Shown here piece by piece: positions 8,663 through 18,017 of a stretch of DNA of 64,000 nt. Made by a program: the position numbers and the translations under genes. Source of the DNA: Rhodococcus jostii RHA1 (GTDB lineage: Bacteria > Actinomycetota > Actinomycetes > Mycobacteriales > Mycobacteriaceae); the NCBI RefSeq assembly GCF_000014565.1, contig NC_008269.1:992001-1056000 (forward strand), read 5' to 3'. The notes beneath the pieces are model-generated. The model had not been told where the DNA came from, made no database searches, and worked only from the letters and a program-made list of their open reading frames with translations. Each line of letters begins with the position of its first letter. Position 1 is the stretch's first letter.

Positions 8663-10350
8663 CCACACGGAACATCTCCGCATTGCCTCGACGGCATAAG
8701 GTCGACCTACTCGTAATAGGCTCCGGAACGGGTCTGGCCGCTGCGCTCACTGCGTCCGAGGAGGGCCTTTCCACGCTCGTGGTGGAGAAGTCCCCCTACG
8801 TCGGCGGCTCCACCGCGCGTTCGGGTGGTGCCTTCTGGGTTCCTGGAAACCCGTTGCTAGCCGCGAAACAACCCGACGACGACCGTGCCACTGCCTCGAC
8901 CTATGTACGTTCGGTCGTCGGTGATACGGCGCCGGCGGAGCGGGGCGAAGCTTTCCTGGACAACGGATCGGCGACCATCGAAATGCTGTCGCGGACGACG
9001 CCGATGAGGTTCATGTGGGCGGAGGGCTACTCGGACTACCACCCGGAAGTGCCCGGTGGCTCGGCGGTCGGACGTACGTGTGAGTGCAAGCCATTCGATG
9101 TCGCCCAACTCGGTGCACATCGCTCCCGGTTGCGGCCCGGTCTGTTGGAGGCCGCGGGGCTGCCGATGCCGGTGACCGGCGCAGACTACAAGTGGCTCAA
9201 CCTGATCACAAGCGTGCCGCGAAAAGCGTTGTGGCGCGCCGGCAAAGCGCTTGCGAAGGGAGTCGGTGGCCTTGCGCTGCGGCGCGAGTACGTCGCCGGA
9301 GGGCAGGCGCTGGCGGCCGGGCTGTTCGCCGGCGCGATCCGAGCCGGTGTCCCAATTTGGACGAACAGTCGACTGCTGAGTCTCACCGTCGAGGACGGAC
9401 GGGTTACCGGTGCCCTGGTAGACAATGCGGGAATCCTGATCGAAGTAGTAGCCAGGCGCGGCGTGATTCTGGCCGCCGGAGGCTTCGACCACGACACCGA
9501 GATGCGACGAAAGTTCCAGTCTCAGAGCCTGGCTGAAGGGGTAAGTCTTGGTTGCGACGCGAACACCGGTGACGCGATCAAGCTGGGGCAGGAGGTAGGC
9601 GCAGCTGTAGGACTGATGGATCAAGCGTGGTGGTTCCCCGCCGTCGCGGCGCTCCCGGGCGGTCAGGCATCCGTTCTGCTGGCCGAACGCTCATTGCCTG
9701 GGTCGTTCATCGTAGATAAGACAGGTCGCCGATTCATCAACGAGGCCATCGACTACATGTCGTTTGGGCAGCGGGTCCTCGAACGTGAGCGAGTAGGTGA
9801 CCCTGTGGGGGACATGTGGATGATCTTCGACCAGAAGTATCGCAACAGCTACATCTTCGCAGCAGGAGTCTTCCCGCGGCAGCCGTTACCTCAGTCCTGG
9901 TATGACAACGGCATCGCGTTCCAAGCCGACCGTCCGGCGGATCTCGCGCGCGCGATCGGTGTGCCCGTCGATGAGTTCGTTGCGGCGTTAGGAGGGTTCA
10001 ACTCCGCCGCCGAGATGGGTGTCGACCACGCTTTCAGTCGCGGTGCCAGCGCGTACGACCGATATTATGGAGATCCATCGATCACACCGAACCCCAACCT
10101 GCGCCCGCTCCGGCATGGTCCGTTGTACGCCGTGCGGATGGTGCTCAGCGATCTGGGCACGTGCGGTGGGCTCGTCGCCGACGAACGGGCTCGGGTGCTC
10201 CGTGAGGACGGCACCGTAATCGAAGGGCTGTACGCGACCGGTAACACGGCCGCCAATGCTTTCGGTGCCACCTATCCAGGTGCGGGTGCCACCATCGGCC
10301 AGGGACTGGTGTACGGGTACATCGCAGCCCGGGATGCCGCAGCGTGCTGA
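8659..10350 (+). CDS. FAD-dependent 3-ketosteroid delta-1-dehydrogenase-like protein
   Basis: A 563-residue flavoprotein of the fumarate reductase/KstD superfamily. Starting at ATG 8659, which overlaps the BVMO stop by ATGA, it shows the FAD motif GSGTGLAAALTASEEG (near residue 20), VVEKSPYVGGSTARSGG and FWVPGNPLL. The C-terminal FAD loop is typical of KstD enzymes (YATGNTAANAFGATYPGAGATIGQG). Such enzymes introduce a 1,2-double bond next to a ring ketone and pass electrons to a quinone or other acceptor. That the substrate is a steroid is not shown; a terpenoid or other alicyclic ketone would fit the two BVMOs equally well. It is the last gene of the block, followed by a hairpin. Confidence 0.85.
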   Translation: MTTRNISALPRRHKVDLLVIGSGTGLAAALTASEEGLSTLVVEKSPYVGGSTARSGGAFWVPGNPLLAAKQPDDDRATASTYVRSVVGDTAPAERGEAFLDNGSATIEMLSRTTPMRFMWAEGYSDYHPEVPGGSAVGRTCECKPFDVAQLGAHRSRLRPGLLEAAGLPMPVTGADYKWLNLITSVPRKALWRAGKALAKGVGGLALRREYVAGGQALAAGLFAGAIRAGVPIWTNSRLLSLTVEDGRVTGALVDNAGILIEVVARRGVILAAGGFDHDTEMRRKFQSQSLAEGVSLGCDANTGDAIKLGQEVGAAVGLMDQAWWFPAVAALPGGQASVLLAERSLPGSFIVDKTGRRFINEAIDYMSFGQRVLERERVGDPVGDMWMIFDQKYRNSYIFAAGVFPRQPLPQSWYDNGIAFQADRPADLARAIGVPVDEFVAALGGFNSAAEMGVDHAFSRGASAYDRYYGDPSITPNPNLRPLRHGPLYAVRMVLSDLGTCGGLVADERARVLREDGTVIEGLYATGNTAANAFGATYPGAGATIGQGLVYGYIAARDAAAC

Positions 10351-10387
10351 CCGGACGGTCGATCGAGCCCGCGATTGTCGAACCACC

Positions 10388-10406
10388 CGCACACCCGTGT
10401 GCGTTT
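10388..10406 (+). terminator. Rho-independent-like terminator after the BVMO block
   Basis: CGCACAC and GTGTGCG arms (10388-10403) with a minimal loop, followed by TTT, 38 bases after the KstD-like stop codon. Confidence 0.55.
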
Positions 10407-11684
10407 GGTCGGGAACACGCGGGCGACCGACCCGATGCAGTGAGTCCGCCGCGCCACTGGGCTTCCCAGCCGTCTTGCCCAGGCAGAGAACTTCCCCGTA
10501 ATTTACGATACATCCGTGATCAATGCGGCCGGCTTGATAATTCGTGCACCGTCTGCTGCTTCTTCCGCGGGCGTGGGTATCGACTCGGACACGAGGTTTA
10601 CTCCTGGGTGAGGCGGGGGACCTACCCCGTTTGGAATTCACGGTGGTCGAACGCGATTCACGTGCGACCGACGGGACAGGATTCAGGGTGACGAGCATCG
10701 AACCAGTCAACAAGGTCGCATACTGCGACGCACCCAGCAATAGCGTGCCCACTGAGTGGCACTTTTCAGGACGTATAAGGGTGCGCGCTCGAGAAAACAC
10801 AAACATTGTCGCCCGTAGCGTCGGTCCATGACGAGAAGACGCGTGAGCGCAACACCGGGACGTCGAGCCACGGAATCAACACAGCTGCGACAGGGGACAA
10901 GTCGGTCAAAGACACGGCAGGAAAACCTCTTCCGCTCGATGAGTAGTCACTTTCTGGATCCAAACGCTTCAACTGAATAGACCTGCGGCCTTGCGCTGGG
11001 GTGTGGCGTGGGACGTTCATCCGTATAAACCCGTCGTCGGACACCGCTTTCGTTCCGTCCTCTTCAATGAGCAGACCTCACCATTTGCCGAACCTCGGCG
11101 GCATCCAGGCCAGTTCCCTGGCATACTCTGCCTACGGCACCCTCGCCGGTCTTGCTTTCAGTGCGGCGGCCCATCTGGCGAGCAGTGCGTCAGCTCGCTC
11201 TCTCATAGCGCCCCACACGCAAGAAGTTCGAAATGCCCTCCCATCCTCCGGGACACCCCGTTTCGCAGCGGCTGCTGGAATTGCAATGCTGGTCAACGCG
11301 ACGGACGAGATTTGTCGCGATCGTCCGATCAGGAGGCACGGTGACTCTCACTGGGACTGAGGACCCGCTCCGAGGAATCGACGCGGAGCTCCGCTGGAGC
11401 GCTACGCACCCATATGGCACGGTCCGGACTGTTGCGCGATCACGCTGGCGAAACGTCACAACCCGCGTGGTGCGGTATTTTCCTGCGAATGAACAACGTA
11501 CTCGAGCGGTTCCCGCCGCGCGCACTGTGGCCCGCACGACACGATCGACGTGTCCAGCACGACCTACCAGTGTCCGCCGAGGGCCTCGTCGCGTTGTGAT
11601 GTCCCGAACGGTGCAGTGCAAGTGATGTTCTGAAATATCGAACCTTGATGTGAAACCTGTGTGTGGACGGAAGGACCTTCAGCA
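10407..11684. other. Long poorly coding gap
   Basis: About 1.3 kb with no gene I can support. Open frames on either strand (for example 10991-11344, 11233-11625 and 11190-11621) are rich in Arg/Ser/Thr with no recognisable motif. Features inside are the dyad CCACTGAGTGG at 10749-10759 and a GTTC-N9-GAAC inverted repeat at 11627-11643, about 40 bases upstream of the small frame that leads the MaoC gene. The region may be decayed coding DNA plus the MaoC promoter. Confidence 0.45.
10749..10759. repeat. Dyad CCACTGAGTGG, copy 2
   Basis: Exact second copy of the 11-mer at 631-641. Here it sits in a slightly longer imperfect dyad, GTGC-C-CACT-G-AGTG-GCAC. Possible operator; no regulator can be assigned. 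Confidence 0.3.
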
Positions 11685-11804
11685 GTGATTGAGATCAAAG
11701 AGCTCGGCTGTGTTCGCCTGCTCGCCCCCGCCATGGACCGGTGGCGGAATTTGGCGTTCGTCACGTTCCCCGCTGGGGTGGAGACGGTCGATGTCACGCA
11801 CTGA
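11685..11804 (+). CDS. Candidate 39-residue protein translationally coupled to the MaoC gene
   Basis: A GTG at 11685 preceded by GGAAGGA (11669-11675, about 9-base spacing) opens a 39-codon frame reading MIEIKELGCVRLLAPAMDRW and on to a TGA at 11802-11804. The frame overlaps the proposed MaoC start (11791) by 14 bases. It has ordinary amino-acid composition for the genome (Arg, Leu, Val and Ala), but I recognise no family. It could be a leader peptide, a small partner protein or the leftover start of a deleted gene. Confidence 0.4.
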   Translation: MIEIKELGCVRLLAPAMDRWRNLAFVTFPAGVETVDVTH

Positions 11805-12657
11805 GTCTGTCCAGGCGGCCGGAGGAGGTTCCACGGCTCCGGTGCTCTCTCCGTCGGAGCTTGTGGGCCTGTCACTTGGAACCCGCGTTGTCACCTACGA
11901 CGAGACTGACGCGATCCTCTATGCACTTGCAGTGGGCGCTGCAGCCGAGGACACCGACTACACCTACGAGCGAGGTCTGCGGGTATTGCCGACCTTCGCG
12001 CTGCCGCTCGGACTCTGGACGGCCGACGCCGCGTCCGCGGCCGGCGCGTTCGTACCGGCGGAGGCGTTGCACGGGGCACAGTACTTGAGCCTGCGTTCGC
12101 CTTTGCCGGCGGCGGGCCAGCTGAGTATTTCCGGAAGCATTGCGGCAGTGTGGGATACCGGTCGGTCCGCGCTGATCGATGTTCTCGCGGAATGCGAGGA
12201 GTTCTCGGCCATCTACTCGATCATCTTGCCGGGTAAAGGCGGATTCGGCGGGGAGCGCAAACCTCGGAGGACACCGGTTGTTGCGGAGACCGATATGGAT
12301 GTGACGACTGAGTTCGACACGAATCCAAGCCAGGCGGCCCTCTACCGACTGACTGGCGACCGTCATGCGATCCACATCGACCCGGTTGCCGCGCGAGCGG
12401 CGGGATTCGATCGGCCGATTCTGCACGGACTGTGCACCCTCGGCGTGGCGGCGCGTGAGGTGGCGTCGGCGAGCGACCGGCGTCCCGACGAGCTTCGTGA
12501 GCTCTCGGCACGGTTCGTCTCGCCGGTCAAACCGGGCGATCGACTGGCTACGACGTGTCGGACGAGTGCCGCCGATGCCGGCTCTGTTGCGAAGTTCGTT
12601 GTGTCAGTTGTTGAAAGAAACGTTCTAGCAGACTGTTTCGCGACCTTCGTGCGTTGA
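11791..12657 (+). CDS. MaoC-family (hot-dog fold) enoyl-CoA hydratase-like protein
   Basis: A 288-residue protein with the double hot-dog layout of type 2 enoyl-CoA hydratases (MFE-2 hydratase domain). The N-terminal half lacks catalytic residues. The C-terminal half has the hydratase signature YRLTGDRHAIHIDPVAARAAGF near residue 185, with the catalytic Asp and His retained; the usual Asn-Pro of this motif is replaced by His-Ala. ATG 11791 is preferred because GGAG lies 9 bases upstream; a longer frame opens at 11689. It would hydrate a trans-2-enoyl-CoA in a beta-oxidation-like cycle, downstream of ring opening by the BVMO block. Confidence 0.88.
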   Translation: MSRTESVQAAGGGSTAPVLSPSELVGLSLGTRVVTYDETDAILYALAVGAAAEDTDYTYERGLRVLPTFALPLGLWTADAASAAGAFVPAEALHGAQYLSLRSPLPAAGQLSISGSIAAVWDTGRSALIDVLAECEEFSAIYSIILPGKGGFGGERKPRRTPVVAETDMDVTTEFDTNPSQAALYRLTGDRHAIHIDPVAARAAGFDRPILHGLCTLGVAAREVASASDRRPDELRELSARFVSPVKPGDRLATTCRTSAADAGSVAKFVVSVVERNVLADCFATFVR

Positions 12658-12671
12658 GTTGGTTTCAACGC
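12651..12671 (+). terminator. Hairpin overlapping the MaoC stop codon
   Basis: GCGTTGA and TCAACGC arms separated by 7 bases; the TGA stop lies in the left arm. There is no T-run, so it may be an mRNA-end stabiliser rather than a terminator. Confidence 0.35.
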
Positions 12672-12773
12672 TCCTGAGTATGAGCGAGCGCCGTCGATGC
12701 GTGCTCGCAGAAACCGATCCGGTGGCGAACGCAGTGGACAGTCGTATTGTAAGGGACCTGGTAGTAACGATCC

Positions 12774-12818
12774 GGCGATAGCCGACGCACAGTGGACGCG
12801 TCGGCTATCGCCGCTTTT
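12774..12818. terminator. Bidirectional terminator between convergent genes
   Basis: A perfect 15-bp stem (12774-12788 with 12798-12812) with a 9-base loop, followed by GCTTTT on the plus strand. It lies exactly between the MaoC gene and the convergent hypothetical gene ending at 12823. Confidence 0.85.
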
Positions 12819-12822
12819 CGTG

Positions 12823-13881
12823 CTACGCGGCGCCCACCCTGTCGAGGGGAGCCTCCTGCGGATACTCGGCCGGAGCCATTGCATACGCCTGATTGGCGAT
12901 GCTGATGAACGTTCGATCCACGAGTGGATCGGTGGGTTCCTCGAAGGAAACACCCCGCGAACGCATGTCGTCGATCAGCATGTTCAGGGCTGTCTCGATA
13001 GTCAGGTCATCGGTGTGCTCGAGATACTGCGTGAGGTCGGCGCGGTCGTCGAAGACGTGTGCGCTGTAGTGGAAGAGGAATCGCATGTCGGCGTTGTGAT
13101 ACCGGGCGATCTCGGTGCCGTCGTTGCGAATCACCCATTCGTCATCGCCCTCGCCTGCGATCAGCGAGTTCAATTGCAGACCACGAACCTTGCGCCGATC
13201 ACGTGGGCCGTTCGCCTCGCCGCGGTGGTACATCTTCTCGTTGTCGGTGAGCAAGCCACTGTTCCAGAACGGCGGCGCGAACCGCCTGGGTGGCAGGTCA
13301 GGGCCGTCGGGCCAATAGGTGAAGCCCCCGTCGATCGCGGAGTCGTAGTAGTACGCAATGACCTGGCCCGCCTTGACTGACCACCGGTCGAACAAGCCGG
13401 ACTTCGCCATCACGCTGATCAGCCAAAGCGGTGTGTTGTTCAGATTGATCCCGCGCCAGCTTGCCCCGTCGAAGTGGCCCGCGTCGAAGCTGTGTGCGGG
13501 TGGGCGAAGGTTGAACAGGAAGGTGTGCGGCACTGCATATTGCGCACCGTGCATCCCCTTGATCATGTCAAGCAGCTTACGGCTGAAGTAGATGTCGTGA
13601 GCCTCCTGCTCGTACGCCACTCCGTAGTTGCCGAGGTACCCGCGGAATGTCGGGGTCAGGAGGTCTGACAGCTCCAGCTTGACGCTCGGGTCCAGGTCTT
13701 TCGGGCCCGATACGGCCATGTACTCCTCCGCCGATGTGAAGTGATGCGCGACGGTTAGCTGCCAGGGGCCGTTATTGCGAACTACATCGAAGAGAAGCTT
13801 CTCCTCTTCCGTGGTGTAGATGTCGGTGACGTACTTTGGTGGAACGAGGGGGGTCATTGGATGACGCGATGAGTTTGCCAT
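12823..13881 (-). CDS. Conserved protein of unknown family, candidate Fe(II)/2-oxoglutarate-type oxygenase (paralog 1)
   Basis: A 352-residue cytosolic protein I cannot assign to a named family. ATG 13881 (MANSSRHP) has AGGAAA about 6 bases upstream; a longer frame opens at 13953. It is the same length as, and clearly homologous to, the gene at 20216-21274. Long blocks are shared (SAEEYMAVSGPK, LELSDLLTPTFRGY, RKLLDMIK, PAHS-DAGHFD, VMAKSGLF, DGGFTYWP). Conserved residues H136-F-D138, H219 (in HRGEA) and R227 reproduce the HxD...H...R spacing of non-heme iron 2-oxoglutarate oxygenases; this is a pattern inference, not a family match. It is transcribed with the importer genes and lies 75 bases after the last ATPase gene, suggesting it acts on the imported compound. 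Confidence 0.75.
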   Translation of the reverse strand: MANSSRHPMTPLVPPKYVTDIYTTEEEKLLFDVVRNNGPWQLTVAHHFTSAEEYMAVSGPKDLDPSVKLELSDLLTPTFRGYLGNYGVAYEQEAHDIYFSRKLLDMIKGMHGAQYAVPHTFLFNLRPPAHSFDAGHFDGASWRGINLNNTPLWLISVMAKSGLFDRWSVKAGQVIAYYYDSAIDGGFTYWPDGPDLPPRRFAPPFWNSGLLTDNEKMYHRGEANGPRDRRKVRGLQLNSLIAGEGDDEWVIRNDGTEIARYHNADMRFLFHYSAHVFDDRADLTQYLEHTDDLTIETALNMLIDDMRSRGVSFEEPTDPLVDRTFISIANQAYAMAPAEYPQEAPLDRVGAA

Positions 13882-13956
13882 AGGTGTTTCCTGTCTTGGT
13901 GTTCGGCTATCGAGATGACGAGAGAGCAGTTGGGTGACGCGATCGGTGCCCATCGA

Positions 13957-14961
13957 CTATGGAGCTTCGATCAGCGGAAAGTGGCAGGCGACGTAGTGCT
14001 GTGGACCAACCTCACGGATCTCTGGTTCGGTTTCGGCACACAATGAGGTGGCTCGCGGGCAGCGTGTTCGGAACCTGCAGCCCGACGGTGGATCATGCGG
14101 CGAAGGAAGGTCACCCGAGAGGGTGAGGGTACTTGGCTTCACATCAGGGTCCGGTTCGGGCGCTGCGGAGAGCATCGCGGCGGTGTACGGATGTGCAGGC
14201 TCCGCGTAGAGCAGGTCGGGATCGGCGACCTCGCAGATCTTTCCGAGATACATCACAACCACACGGTCGCTGATGTTCTTCACCACCGCGAGGTCATGTG
14301 CGATGAAGAGCAATGTGAGCCCGTACCTGTTCTTCATGTCCTCGAGCAGATTCAGGATCTGGGCCTGAACCGACACGTCGAGAGCCGAGACCGGTTCGTC
14401 GCAGATCACCACTTCGGGCTCGACGACCATTGCACGTGCGATCGAGATTCGTTGGCACTGACCGCCGGAGAATTCGTGCGGCCGTCTGTCTCCGGCAGTT
14501 TCCGGATCGAGGCCGACAATGTCCATCATCTCGTCGACCATCGCGGCTCGCTCGGCCTTGCTGCGGCCGCCGGCGACCTCGAGGCCCTCCGCGACGATGT
14601 GCCGGACCTTCCGCAGCGGGTTCAGGGACGAGATCGGGTCCTGGAAGATCATCTGCACCGGCCGCCGGGCAGATCTCAGCGCACGCGGCGACAGCGACGT
14701 GAGGTCGTCACCCATGAACAACACTTCACCCGAGGTGGGTGAGGGTAGCTGCATGACCGCCTTGGCGAGAGTCGATTTGCCGCACCCGGATTCGCCGACA
14801 AGACCGAGTGTCTCGCCCCGCAGGATGTCCAGGCTCACCCCGGAAACGGCGTGAACTCTGCCTGAACTCCCGGTGTCGTATTCGACCACGAGGTTCCTGA
14901 CGCTCAGCACCACATCCGGTGCGTCGTGCTCGCGCAGGTGTGCAGTTCCAGTTCCTGCCAT
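13957..14961 (-). CDS. Dipeptide/oligopeptide-type ABC importer ATPase (DppF/OppF-like)
   Basis: A 334-residue cytoplasmic ATPase. Walker A is GESGCGKST (near residue 56), the signature is FSGGQCQRISIARAM and Walker B is VVICDEP followed by VSALDVSVQAQ. The C-terminal oligopeptide-transporter extension is present, with CRFRTRCPRATSLCAETEP near 290-310. Its ATG directly follows the TGA of the upstream ATPase gene. It pairs with that ATPase to drive the importer encoded at 13957-19571. Confidence 0.95.
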   Translation of the reverse strand: MAGTGTAHLREHDAPDVVLSVRNLVVEYDTGSSGRVHAVSGVSLDILRGETLGLVGESGCGKSTLAKAVMQLPSPTSGEVLFMGDDLTSLSPRALRSARRPVQMIFQDPISSLNPLRKVRHIVAEGLEVAGGRSKAERAAMVDEMMDIVGLDPETAGDRRPHEFSGGQCQRISIARAMVVEPEVVICDEPVSALDVSVQAQILNLLEDMKNRYGLTLLFIAHDLAVVKNISDRVVVMYLGKICEVADPDLLYAEPAHPYTAAMLSAAPEPDPDVKPSTLTLSGDLPSPHDPPSGCRFRTRCPRATSLCAETEPEIREVGPQHYVACHFPLIEAP

Positions 14962-16083
14962 TCAGACCACACTCCTCGAGTCCACAGGAAGTCCAGCTGC
15001 CGACATGCCATCCGCCGCGTTAGTTGTATGAGCTGTGTTGCCTTCGGGGGTTCCGACGGGATAGAAGCATGCGAGGCGGTGCCCCACACCGGCGCTCTGG
15101 GCGTCGACCAGTCGCGGCGTCTCGGCCAGGCACCGTGGTCTGGCATGCGGGCATCGAGGTGCGAACGCGCACCCGGGCGGGGGATCGATTACCGTAGGAG
15201 GGCGCCCTGGAATCGCTTCGAGTCTTGTGTGGCTCGGGGCGGCGATTCGAGGGATCGACCGGAGCAGGGCACGGGTGTAGGGGTGGCGCGTAGCACGAAT
15301 CAGGTCCCTGGTCGGTGCCACTTCGACTACCCGGCCGGCGTACATCACCGCAATCTCGTCGGTCCTGCCGGCAACGACGCCGAGATCGTGCGTAATGAGG
15401 ATCATCGCCATCTCGTTCTCGCGTTGCAGCCGAGCGAGCAGCGTCAAGATTTGGTGCTGAACCGTCACGTCGAGCGCGGTGGTCGGCTCGTCGGCGATGA
15501 GCAGCCGCGGCGAACAGGCCAGCGCCAACGCGATGACGACTCGTTGACGCATGCCGCCCGACAGATTGTGCGGGTACTGAGCGAGGCGTTTGCGTGGCTC
15601 CGGAATACCGACCCAGGTGAGCAGTTCCTCTGCTCGGGTCAACGCTTCGGCCTTGCTGAGCTTCAGGTGCTGTCGAAGGGTCTCGGTGAGTTGCGCGCCG
15701 ATCGTGAGGACAGGGGTCAGGGACGTCATCGGATCTTGGAACACCATTGCGATCCGCGACCCCCACAGGGCGCGCGCTTCGGCGGGATCGAGCGTTGAAA
15801 TGTCGCGTCCCTCGATCTGAATTCGTGAGCCTGGGCGGACCGAACTGTTGGGCGGAAGAATATTCATCACCGCTCGTGAGAGCACCGACTTACCCGATCC
15901 GGATTCGCCGACGATGCCGAGTGTCTTGCCGGCCGCGACGTCGAGATCGATACCGTCGACCGCACGAACCATTCCGCGGGGTGTGTCGAACCACACCTTG
16001 AGGTCGCAGATCGAGAGTGCGGATACTGTCGGCTCCACTGGTGTCTGAACCGCCGACGAACCCTTCCTTCCCAGAGATCTCAC
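14962..16083 (-). CDS. Dipeptide/oligopeptide-type ABC importer ATPase (DppD/OppD-like)
   Basis: A 373-residue ATPase. Walker A is GESGSGKSV, the signature [17 protein letters not shown], Walker B LLIADEP followed by [11 protein letters not shown], and the switch His is in [10 protein letters not shown]. The C-terminal oligopeptide-ABC domain contains [15 protein letters not shown]. It overlaps the upstream permease gene by 4 bases. As the first of the two ATPases it should contact the permease pair encoded upstream. Confidence 0.95.
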   Translation of the reverse strand: MRSLGRKGSSAVQTPVEPTVSALSICDLKVWFDTPRGMVRAVDGIDLDVAAGKTLGIVGESGSGKSVLSRAVMNILPPNSSVRPGSRIQIEGRDISTLDPAEARALWGSRIAMVFQDPMTSLTPVLTIGAQLTETLRQHLKLSKAEALTRAEELLTWVGIPEPRKRLAQYPHNLSGGMRQRVVIALALACSPRLLIADEPTTALDVTVQHQILTLLARLQRENEMAMILITHDLGVVAGRTDEIAVMYAGRVVEVAPTRDLIRATRHPYTRALLRSIPRIAAPSHTRLEAIPGRPPTVIDPPPGCAFAPRCPHARPRCLAETPRLVDAQSAGVGHRLACFYPVGTPEGNTAHTTNAADGMSAAGLPVDSRSVV

Positions 16084-17018
16084 AGTGACGACTCCCGTCC
16101 GATTCGGTCACGAGCCCAGTCGCCGGTCAGGTTGAGCGCGAGCACCGTGAGGAGGAAGAACAATCCCGGCACGAGCACTAGCGAGGGATCCTCGTACAGG
16201 CTCTCCCGTCCCGCCGCGATCATTCCGCCCCAGCTCGGTGCGGGTGGAGGGACTCCGAGACCGAGGAAGCTGAGCGAACCCTCGGCCACAACCAGCGACG
16301 CGGCCACGACAATTGCGAACGAGAACACAGGAAGCAGGACGTTGGGGAGTATTTCTCGAAACAAGATGCGGAAGGTGCTCGATCCCAAAGATTTCGAGGC
16401 GATGACGAATTCCCTGTTGGCGAACGCGATGGTGCTAGCCCGTGCAATGCGTGCGAATGTCGGAACTCCGACCAGACCGAGCCCGAACGCCAGCGTGCCG
16501 ATACTGGGTTCCATGACGGCAACCAACGCGATCAACAGAATCAGCGGGGGAAACGCAAGGACAGTGTTGGTTCCGAGGTCGAATGTCAGATCGACGCCGC
16601 CGCGGAAGTAGCCGGCGACCAGGCCGAGCGCCGTTCCAACGACCAGGGCGAGAAGAGTAGCGCCGATTGCGACCGCCAGCGAGATCTGGGCACCGTGGAT
16701 TACACGGCTCAACTGATCCCGCCCGAGCTGATCGGTGCCGAGGATGTGAGAGGCATGCTCGAACGGGGGGAGCGAGTACTGATCGGTGATCGCGTCCGGC
16801 GGCGAAATCGGAAGAACCGAGGCGAGTACTGCGGCAAGTACGATCCCGATCAACCAGATCGCACCGAGGAGTGCCCCGACGTTGCGGCGCTTACGTCGCC
16901 GACTGGACGTTGCCGTGGGTGTCGCGTCGGACGGGACGGCTGATGGCATGGATTCAGTACCACGAGTTCCACCGTCGCCGCGTGGGTGTCGAGTCGGTGT
17001 CTCGATGGGTGTGCTCAT
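16080..17018 (-). CDS. Dipeptide/oligopeptide-type ABC importer permease (DppC-like)
   Basis: A 312-residue inner-membrane permease. A hydrophilic, Arg/Ser/Thr-rich N-terminus of about 45 residues leads into the first membrane segment (ALLGAIWLIGIVLAAVLASV). DppC-type features follow: HILGTDQLGRDQLSRVIHGA, then several membrane spans, and the ATPase-coupling loop with EFVIASKSLGSSTFRILFREILPN. ATG 17018 overlaps the DppB stop as ATGA, which sets the start; the frame runs open further upstream as a shadow of DppB. Confidence 0.94.
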   Translation of the reverse strand: MSTPIETPTRHPRGDGGTRGTESMPSAVPSDATPTATSSRRRKRRNVGALLGAIWLIGIVLAAVLASVLPISPPDAITDQYSLPPFEHASHILGTDQLGRDQLSRVIHGAQISLAVAIGATLLALVVGTALGLVAGYFRGGVDLTFDLGTNTVLAFPPLILLIALVAVMEPSIGTLAFGLGLVGVPTFARIARASTIAFANREFVIASKSLGSSTFRILFREILPNVLLPVFSFAIVVAASLVVAEGSLSFLGLGVPPPAPSWGGMIAAGRESLYEDPSLVLVPGLFFLLTVLALNLTGDWARDRIGRESSL

Positions 17019-17962
17019 GACGATCTCACTCTCGGGTCGAGCAGCGGGTACGCCAAGTCGACGAGCGCGTTGATCAGCACGTATCCGACTGCGACCAACA
17101 GGACGATGCCTTGCACGAGCACGTAGTCCCGGGAATTGATCGCGTTGAGCACGAGCGATCCCAGTCCGGGAAGAGCGAACAGCGACTCGATGATCACCGT
17201 TCCGCCGATCAGCCGCCCCATAGCTACACCGAGAACGGTGAGAAGTGAGAAGGCGGACGGCCGCAGGGCATGGACGAAGAGAATTCGACCCGTCGGAACG
17301 CCTCGGGCACGGGCCGACAGCACGAAGTCCTGCTGAAGTGTCGCCACCATGTCGTTGCGGAGCAGTCGAACGAAGGCGACAGCCTCGATTGCGGCGAGAG
17401 TGGCTACCGGAAGGATCAGGCTGCGTAGGTGCGTGCCGAGTCCTGCGGACAGTGGCGTCCATCCAGTGACAGGCAGTGCGTGCAATGTCACCGCGAAGAC
17501 GAAGACAAGCAGAACGCCCAACAGGAAGCTGGGAATCGACAGTGTTACGGAGCAGAGGAACGTCGTGATCCGATCCGCAACGCCGCCAGGCCGGTAACCG
17601 GAATACACGCCGACCGGCAGGGCAATGAGCAACGCGACCAGAATCGACAGCCCGGCCAACTCCAGCGTCACCGGGAGTCGCTCCAAGATGGCATCGGCAA
17701 CCGGAACCTGGGACTGCATCGATCGACCGAGATCACCCTGCAATACGCCCCCCAGCCACTCCAGATAGCGCTCGATCAGAGGACCGTCGAGACCGAACCG
17801 TTCGGCGGCCGCTGCCCTCATTTCGGGAGTGGCACCCTCCGGAAGCAGTGTCGCGAGAGGGTCGCCGGGGATCATCTCCAGAAGGAAGAAGGTCAGGATG
17901 CTGACCAGAACCAGCACTGCGAGCAGTTTGGCGAGATAGGCAGCGAATATTCGTCTGGTCAA
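17015..17962 (-). CDS. Dipeptide/oligopeptide-type ABC importer permease (DppB-like)
   Basis: A 315-residue permease with six predicted membrane spans. The N-terminal span (LLAVLVLVSILTFFLLEMIPGDP) carries the family's M-I-P-G-D-P motif, and the coupling loop is QDFVLSARARGVPTGRILFVHALRPSA. The C-terminal end (DYVLVQGIVLLVAVGYVLINALVDL) is also typical. It begins 55 bases after the binding-protein gene. The importer belongs to the peptide/nickel/opine group; the ligand could be a peptide, but such systems also take up sugars and other small molecules. Confidence 0.95.
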   Translation of the reverse strand: MTRRIFAAYLAKLLAVLVLVSILTFFLLEMIPGDPLATLLPEGATPEMRAAAAERFGLDGPLIERYLEWLGGVLQGDLGRSMQSQVPVADAILERLPVTLELAGLSILVALLIALPVGVYSGYRPGGVADRITTFLCSVTLSIPSFLLGVLLVFVFAVTLHALPVTGWTPLSAGLGTHLRSLILPVATLAAIEAVAFVRLLRNDMVATLQQDFVLSARARGVPTGRILFVHALRPSAFSLLTVLGVAMGRLIGGTVIIESLFALPGLGSLVLNAINSRDYVLVQGIVLLVAVGYVLINALVDLAYPLLDPRVRSS

Positions 17963-18017
17963 AGATCAGCCCACCTGTGCTGATGCGCGATGCCGACACA
18001 AGCTCGTAAACGGCGCC

